Part shown: one piece after another, positions 59,586 through 64,000 of the stretch
Position numbering within the stretch: the first letter of the stretch is position 1
Layout: each line of letters starts with the position of its first letter
Assembly (NCBI GenBank): GCA_002083775.1
Contig: MTEI01000016.1
Coordinates: 1-64,000 of the forward strand
Direction of reading: 5' to 3'
From: Rhodoferax ferrireducens
Lineage (GTDB): Bacteria > Pseudomonadota > Gammaproteobacteria > Burkholderiales > Burkholderiaceae_C
DNA: 64,000 nucleotides
The notes under the pieces: model-generated
The model's database searches: none
The model's input: only the letters and a program-made list of their open reading frames with translations
Told to the model about the DNA's origin: nothing
Translations under genes and position numbers: made by a program

Positions 59586-59912
59586 GTGAACTTGCGAAAC
59601 TGGGCTTAAGTCGTTGATTTTGAGGGCTTTTGAAGATCATCCAAGTTTTCTGTGGATAACTTTGTTGATAGCTCGTCAATAGTGGCCACGGAGCCTTGTA
59701 AATCAAGGCTTTTGTTAGCCTGCCCAAAAATAAAGCAAAAAATAAAACTGTTTAAAATCAATGCCTTACAACTGCTATGCGTTTGGTAGTGCGTTTTGTA
59801 CTGGTGTGGCCGGTTCTGCTGGGAGCACACCATTTTTGTGCATAAGTTACAAATTTTTTTGCCATTCTGCAGGCAAAAGTCACCTGAAAAGTGCTAGGCG
59901 CCTAGTGAAGCC
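59586..59912. other. A/T-rich intergenic region between hemE 3' end and priA 5' end
   Basis: This 327-base gap is the most A/T-rich stretch near here. It holds TGTGGATAA (59651-59659), which on the minus strand is the exact DnaA box TTATCCACA. A degenerate repeat copy (59662-59722) follows, then A/T-rich sequence that should contain the priA promoter. A 12-bp perfect palindrome, CTAGGCGCCTAG (59894-59905), lies eight bases past the hemE stop and may help end its transcript. No convincing gene was found. Confidence 0.6.
59662..59722 (-). repeat. degenerate dispersed repeat copy 15 in the priA leader
   Basis: GATAGCTCGTCAATAG, then GGCC, GGAGCCTTG, TAAA, TCAAGGCT, TTTTGTTAGCC. It keeps AGCT, the paired GCCTTG/CAAGGC arms and A/T-rich flanks, but is more diverged than other copies. 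Confidence 0.5.
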
Positions 59913-61025
59913 TCAGCAGGCGCCGCGCATCAGGCGCGAATGCTTGTGCACTGCTTCCACCAGTGCCGCCACATGCTCGGGCGGGGTGTGCTGGCTGATG
60001 CCGTGGCCCAGATTGAAGATGTGCGTGGGCCCGAAGCCCGGACCGCTGTGCGGCGTGCCAAAGGCGTTGAGCACCTTGATGACCTCCGCTTCAATCTTCT
60101 CTGGCGGGGCAAACAGCACGTTCGGGTCCAGGTTGCCTTGTAGCGCTTTGCTGCCGCCCGCGATGATGCGCGCCTTGGTGAGGTTGGCCGTCCAGTCCAG
60201 ACCGAGGGCGTTGCAGTCCAGCCCTTCCATCTCATCCAGCCACAAGGCGCCACCTTTGGTGAACACAATGCTGGGAATGGTGGCGCCAGCCCAGGTTTTG
60301 TGCAACTTGGCCAGCACGCGGCGGGTGTAGGCCAAGCTGAACTCCTGAAACGCGCCGTCGGCCAGCACGCCGCCCCAGCTGTCAAACACCATCACCGCCT
60401 GGGCACCGGCTTCAATCTGTATGTTGAGGTACAGCGCCACCGCGTCGGCGTTGATCTCCAGAATGCGGTGCATCAGGTCCGGGCGGCTGTAGAGCATGGT
60501 TTTGACCAGCCGGTAGTCGTCACTGCCAGCCCCTTCGACCATGTAACACGCCAGCGTCCACGGGCTGCCGGAAAAACCGATCAGCGGCACCCGGCCATTG
60601 AGTGCCTTGCGGATCGAGGTGACGGCGTCAAACACATACTGCAGCTTGGCCATGTCGGGCACTTCGAGCTTGGCCACAGCGGCTTCGTCACGCACCGAGT
60701 GGGCAAACTTGGGGCCTTCGCCCAGCGCAAACGACAGGCCCAGGCCCATGGCGTCAGGCACGGTCAGGATGTCGCTGAACAAAATGGCGGCGTCGATGGG
60801 GAAGCGGTCCAGCGGTTGCAGCGTGACTTCAGTGGCGTAGTCCACGTTGGTGGCCAGGCCCATGAAGCTGCCGGCCTTGGCGCGGGTGGCGCGGTACTCT
60901 GGCAAAAAGCGCCCGGCCTGACGCATCATCCACATGGGGGTGTAGTCAGTCGCCTGGCGCATACACGCGCGCAGAAAAGTGTCGTTCTTGAGGGGGGCGA
61001 AGGAGGATGTGGATGAGGTAGTCAT
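59913..61025 (-). CDS. hemE: uroporphyrinogen decarboxylase
   Basis: HemE converts uroporphyrinogen III to coproporphyrinogen III in heme and chlorophyll synthesis. The 370-residue protein has the signature [20 protein letters not shown] near 30, [24 protein letters not shown] near 65, [18 protein letters not shown] near 150, [19 protein letters not shown] near 212 and the [21 protein letters not shown] near the C-terminus. The catalytic Asp lies in FSDIL. It starts at ATG 61025 and precedes, on the same strand, a long gap and priA. Confidence 0.97.
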   Translation of the reverse strand: MTTSSTSSFAPLKNDTFLRACMRQATDYTPMWMMRQAGRFLPEYRATRAKAGSFMGLATNVDYATEVTLQPLDRFPIDAAILFSDILTVPDAMGLGLSFALGEGPKFAHSVRDEAAVAKLEVPDMAKLQYVFDAVTSIRKALNGRVPLIGFSGSPWTLACYMVEGAGSDDYRLVKTMLYSRPDLMHRILEINADAVALYLNIQIEAGAQAVMVFDSWGGVLADGAFQEFSLAYTRRVLAKLHKTWAGATIPSIVFTKGGALWLDEMEGLDCNALGLDWTANLTKARIIAGGSKALQGNLDPNVLFAPPEKIEAEVIKVLNAFGTPHSGPGFGPTHIFNLGHGISQHTPPEHVAALVEAVHKHSRLMRGAC

Positions 61026-61070
61026 GGCTGAATTGTCGCATTGTGTCGCGTGCGGTTGACAGCTGTCGCG

Positions 61071-62480
61071 TCAAATTTGGGGCGCTGGTTGATCTGGCGC
61101 AACCGGCCAGACCACCGTGACGCGCAAGCCCCCCAGTGGTGACACACCGGTGTGAATCTGCGCCTGAAACACCTGGGCAATGCGTCGCACGATGGACCAC
61201 CCCAGGCCGCTGCCGCTCTGCACTGTGCCCAGGCTGCGGAAAAAGCGCTCGCCCAGGCGTGCCTGGTCTGCCGCTGGCAGCCCGGGGCCGCTGTCGTCAA
61301 CCTGCAACACCACTTGGCCGTCGGCTTGGCTCACGCCCAGGGACACTTGCGCGCCGTCGGGGCTGTAGCGCAGCGCGTTGTCGAGCAGGTTGCGGATCAG
61401 CACGCCGGTCAGCGTCTCGTCGGCGGCAATCAGGGCAGGCTGAGGCGCTTCAAGGTCCAGCGTCTGGCCTCGGCTCAGGGCTTGTGGCGCCAGGCTGGCG
61501 GCCGTGCGCTGGGCCACGGTGGCGACATTCACCACACCTGCTACAGCCTGGCTGCCAGCGGCTTCCAGTCGGGAAAGTGTCAACAGCTGCGTGACCAGAT
61601 GGCTGGCGCGGTCGCAGCCTTCAAGCGTGCGGCGTAAGGCCTGGTCGCGCTGCGCATCGTCAGGGCCTGCGCCGAGTGCCACCTGGGCTTGCGCGCGGAT
61701 GGCGGCAATTGGCGTGCGCAGCTCGTGCGCCGCGTCCGCCGTGAAGCGCCGCTCGGCGTCGAGTACGCTGGCAATACGCTCGAACAGCGCGTTGAGCGAC
61801 TGCACCACCGGGGCGATTTCTGCCGGGGTATCGGCAATCACCAGCGGCTCCAAGGCTTGTGGCTGGCGCCGGGTCAGGGCCTGGCTCAGGCTGCGCAACG
61901 GTGTCAGACCCTGGCGCACCGCCAGCCAGCCCAGCAGGGCCAGCAGCGGCAGGGCCAGCAGCAGGGGTTGCAACACCCCTTGCAAGACGGCCCACAAAAT
62001 TGACTGGCGCGACTGTATTTGCTCGCCCACAAACACTTGCACATCACCCTCGTTGCCCTGGGCGCCAAACACCCGCCACGCTTGGCCGTCAGACAGGGTC
62101 ACGGTGGCGAATCCGCGGGCCTTCTGCGACATTGGTGCCTCGGGCGCGTTGCTGGAGTGCAGGGTCAGCGCGCCTTCATGAAACACCTGGAACGCCACGC
62201 GGGTGGCGTATTTGTGCAGGGTGGGCGCATTCGGGTGGTCGTCGTCATAGATGCGTTTGCCATGCGTCTGGTGACGGCTTTCCTCGTCCTCGCCGTCACC
62301 CTGCTGCGCCACCAGCAGCGCGGCAGATTGGGCAAGGTGGGCGTCGAGCAGCTCGTCCAGTTCGTGACGCGTGTCAACCCAGGTCAGCACCGCCGCCGAG
62401 ATCCACACGCCGGAGATCAGCACCAGCAACAGCACCAGCAGGCGCGCCTGCAGCGAACGCCAGTGCGTCAACAGTTTCAT
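61071..62480 (-). CDS. two-component sensor histidine kinase (QseC-like)
   Basis: The 469-residue protein has a short cytoplasmic start, a first helix (ARLLVLLLVLISGVWISAAVL), a periplasmic domain of about 130 residues and a second helix (LQPLLLALPLLALLGWLAV). A HAMP-like region then the phosphoacceptor box FTADAAHELRTPIAAIRAQ (His near 250) follow. NLLDNALRYSPDGAQVSLGV, DSGPGLPAADQARLGERFFR and GSGLGWSIVRRIAQVF are the ATP-binding motifs. It resembles QseC/PmrB sensors. Its start overlaps the stop of the response regulator gene, so the two form a pair. Confidence 0.92.
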   Translation of the reverse strand: MKLLTHWRSLQARLLVLLLVLISGVWISAAVLTWVDTRHELDELLDAHLAQSAALLVAQQGDGEDEESRHQTHGKRIYDDDHPNAPTLHKYATRVAFQVFHEGALTLHSSNAPEAPMSQKARGFATVTLSDGQAWRVFGAQGNEGDVQVFVGEQIQSRQSILWAVLQGVLQPLLLALPLLALLGWLAVRQGLTPLRSLSQALTRRQPQALEPLVIADTPAEIAPVVQSLNALFERIASVLDAERRFTADAAHELRTPIAAIRAQAQVALGAGPDDAQRDQALRRTLEGCDRASHLVTQLLTLSRLEAAGSQAVAGVVNVATVAQRTAASLAPQALSRGQTLDLEAPQPALIAADETLTGVLIRNLLDNALRYSPDGAQVSLGVSQADGQVVLQVDDSGPGLPAADQARLGERFFRSLGTVQSGSGLGWSIVRRIAQVFQAQIHTGVSPLGGLRVTVVWPVAPDQPAPQI

Positions 62481-63163
62481 GCCGCTGGCCTGCAGGGGAT
62501 GTCTTTGGCCGCGACCAGCGTGTAGCCCACGCCGCGCACGGTCTGGATCAGATCGGCCTGCAGCTTTTTGCGCAGGTGGTGGATGTGCACCTCCACCGCG
62601 TTGCTTTCCACCTCGTAACCCCAGCTGTAGAGCTGCTGCTCCAGTTGCTCGCGCGACATGACACGCTGGGCGTTGAGCATCAGCACGTGCAGCAGGTCAA
62701 ATTCACGCATCGACAACGCCACAACTTGTCCAGACAGCATGACCGAACGCGCCGACAGATCCACCTGCAGGGCGCCGCAGGTCAACAGGTCTTGCGTGTG
62801 GCCATGGGCGCGGCGCACCAGCGAGCGCAGGCGCGCGCCCAGCTCAAACAGGTCGACCGGCTTCACCACATAGTCGTCCGCGCCATCGTTGAGCCCTTTG
62901 ATGCGGTCAGGCACGGCGTCGCGCGCGGTCAGCACCAGAATGGGTAAAGTGATCTTTTTGTGCCGCACCGACTTCAGCACATCCATCCCGTCCTTGAGCG
63001 GCAGGCCCAGATCGAGCACAGCGGCCTGGTGGTTGCCGCAGGCAATTTCGCGCTCGGCGGCCAGGCCGTCACGCACCCAATCCACCAAAAAACCCTGCTG
63101 GCGCAGGCCCGCACGCAAGCCGTCGCCAAGAAGTGGGTCGTCTTCAGCGAGCAGGATGCGCAT
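62477..63163 (-). CDS. two-component response regulator (QseB/OmpR-like)
   Basis: The 228-residue protein is an OmpR-type regulator. The receiver domain shows MRILLAEDDPLLGDGL, the phospho-Asp in AAVLDLGLPLKDG, then LVLTARDAVPDRIKGLNDGADDYVVKP with the conserved Thr and Lys. The winged-helix DNA-binding domain has LSMREFDLLHVLM, VMSREQLEQQLYSWG and VEVHIHHLRKKLQADLIQTVRGVGYTL. ATG 63163 is preferred over upstream codons. It lies between the b561-diheme cytochrome gene and the sensor kinase in one direction and may control the cytochrome genes; this is inferred from neighbouring pairs. Confidence 0.93.
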   Translation of the reverse strand: MRILLAEDDPLLGDGLRAGLRQQGFLVDWVRDGLAAEREIACGNHQAAVLDLGLPLKDGMDVLKSVRHKKITLPILVLTARDAVPDRIKGLNDGADDYVVKPVDLFELGARLRSLVRRAHGHTQDLLTCGALQVDLSARSVMLSGQVVALSMREFDLLHVLMLNAQRVMSREQLEQQLYSWGYEVESNAVEVHIHHLRKKLQADLIQTVRGVGYTLVAAKDIPCRPAA

Positions 63164-63231
63164 GGTGTGGGTTGTACGTTGGTGGGGGTCCCATCGTAGC
63201 TGCTGGGGTAACTGCCCTTGGCACCACTGGA

Positions 63232-64000
63232 TCACCTGCTCGCCGGACTGGCGGGCGCTTGGGGGATCTGCATGGCGCCGTCTTCAAAGGTGCCGGCATC
63301 GGCATCCAGGTGGCAGGCGGCGCAATTGGCTTGGCTTTTGACCATCGGGTTGGCCCAGTCGGCGGCGGCGACTTCGCGGTGCTTGCGGATCCAGTAGGGA
63401 GTTTCGGTGATGCGCTGCGGTGCTGCCTCTTTGGCAATCGACTGCTCTATTTTGTAAGCGGCTTCGGTGGCATGGCCTTCGGCAGCGTTGTCCACCATGA
63501 AGGCCAGCACCGCTGCCGTGGTGGGCGCATCCAACCCCAGGTCGGAACCAAAGTGGCGGTCTTGCTCGGCCATCATCTTCTGCCAGGAGCGCGCGGGCAA
63601 CAGCGACGGGTGAAACGCCCCGTGGCAACTGCCGCATTCCTCGCGCCACACGGCGTTGTCAGGCAGGGCTTTGCCAACAAATGCGACGTGCAGCTCCTCG
63701 GCCTCACCGGACTCCGATGTCGCGTGCCAGGCCTGTCCATCGAGCTGACGGTCCACCGCGTAGGCAAACCACCAGCCACCAAAACCCAGCATGGCCAGCA
63801 GCAAAACCACCGCCACCAACTTCTGTGCGCTGGTTCTGGGCGTGTTCTCGTCAGCCATCTTCAGGCCGGTGACCATCGACCGCGCCAGGTTTTCCTTGTG
63901 CATGACGCTTTCCACCACCACCCCGGCAATGTGACCACCCACCACCACCAGCATCAGGGTGGCGACGATTTCATGCACTTCCTTGAACAGTTTGGCTTGC
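63232..64000 (-). CDS. cytochrome b561-diheme cytochrome c (DHC) fusion, start outside window
   Basis: The frame is open to the window edge. The visible first part (QAKLFKEVHEIVATLMLVVVGGHIAGVVVES, then MHKENLARSMVTG) is the C-terminal end of a cytochrome b561-type membrane domain with its conserved His. A second helix (LVAVVLLLAMLGFGGWWFAY) leads to a diheme cytochrome c (DHC) part with heme motifs CGSCH and CAACH, LPARSWQKMM, HFGSDLGLD and RITETPYWIRKHREVA between them. DHC and b561 genes are known near SHP (sphaeroides heme protein) and QseBC homologues, and here a QseBC-like pair is adjacent. A GTG at 63978 is inside the gene, not its start. It is probably an electron-transfer protein. 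Confidence 0.88.
   Translation of the reverse strand, partial: QAKLFKEVHEIVATLMLVVVGGHIAGVVVESVMHKENLARSMVTGLKMADENTPRTSAQKLVAVVLLLAMLGFGGWWFAYAVDRQLDGQAWHATSESGEAEELHVAFVGKALPDNAVWREECGSCHGAFHPSLLPARSWQKMMAEQDRHFGSDLGLDAPTTAAVLAFMVDNAAEGHATEAAYKIEQSIAKEAAPQRITETPYWIRKHREVAAADWANPMVKSQANCAACHLDADAGTFEDGAMQIPQAPASPASR

Noticed and set aside
59586..59912. Replication origin
   Set aside because: One DnaA box and an A/T-rich stretch only; no dnaA, dnaN or box cluster.

Overview
The window reads as the chromosome of a betaproteobacterium of the Comamonadaceae, most like Rhodoferax. The evidence is high GC with dense bidirectional coding, Burkholderiales-type gene families (apaG-gcr-thiL, a type III pantothenate kinase, a type II secretion cluster), a probable rhodoquinone gene, and a dispersed palindromic repeat of the kind seen between and inside genes of this family. 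No tRNA, rRNA, CRISPR array, prophage or transposase gene was recognised. This placement is an inference from gene content, not from a marker-gene search.

Layout. 1-5.7 kb: end of a chemotaxis receptor, recQ, a free-standing N-terminal module of B12-dependent methionine synthase, an orphan galactitol-type PTS IIC permease and a 55-residue basic protein with a strong terminator. 5.7-14.4 kb: B12-dependent fused isobutyryl-CoA mutase (icmF) with a perfect palindrome upstream, a TRAP transporter operon (P-Q-M) for probably a 2-oxo or hydroxy acid, and a divergent persulfide dioxygenase-rhodanese. 14.4-26.1 kb: coaX, an M20 amidohydrolase, a candidate cobalamin riboswitch ahead of a molybdopterin oxidoreductase, a REP cluster, an ArgO-like exporter, pncC, pgpA, thiL, gcr and apaG. 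26.1-30.1 kb: a DUF5666 lipoprotein and a DUF6502 protein facing flavocytochrome c sulfide dehydrogenase (fccAB), with repeated operator-like sites between them.

30.1-42.1 kb: a type II secretion cluster, gspC inverted, then gspGHIJKLMNDE, a thioredoxin-fold gene and gspF. It carries several oddities: a long hairpin at the start of gspH, an in-frame stop in gspN, and a palindromic insertion inside the zinc region of gspE. An outer-membrane phospholipase A lies nearby. 42.3-53.9 kb: a secreted unknown, pldA, a periplasmic SUOX-fold protein overlapping a hybrid sensor kinase, oleate hydratase, PRC-barrel and DUF1269 proteins, a transglutaminase and a Rep/UvrD helicase. 54.0-64.0 kb: a DUF4143 ATPase, an AEC permease, an RquA-like protein, priA, hemE, a QseBC-like two-component pair and the end of a cytochrome b561-diheme cytochrome c fusion running off the window.

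Three themes link genes. Two enzymes (IcmF, MetH module) need B12 and one RNA element looks B12-responsive. FccAB and the persulfide dioxygenase-rhodanese could act in sequence on reduced sulfur. About fifteen copies of one degenerate palindromic repeat, several read in frame inside conserved genes, are the most striking unexplained structure.
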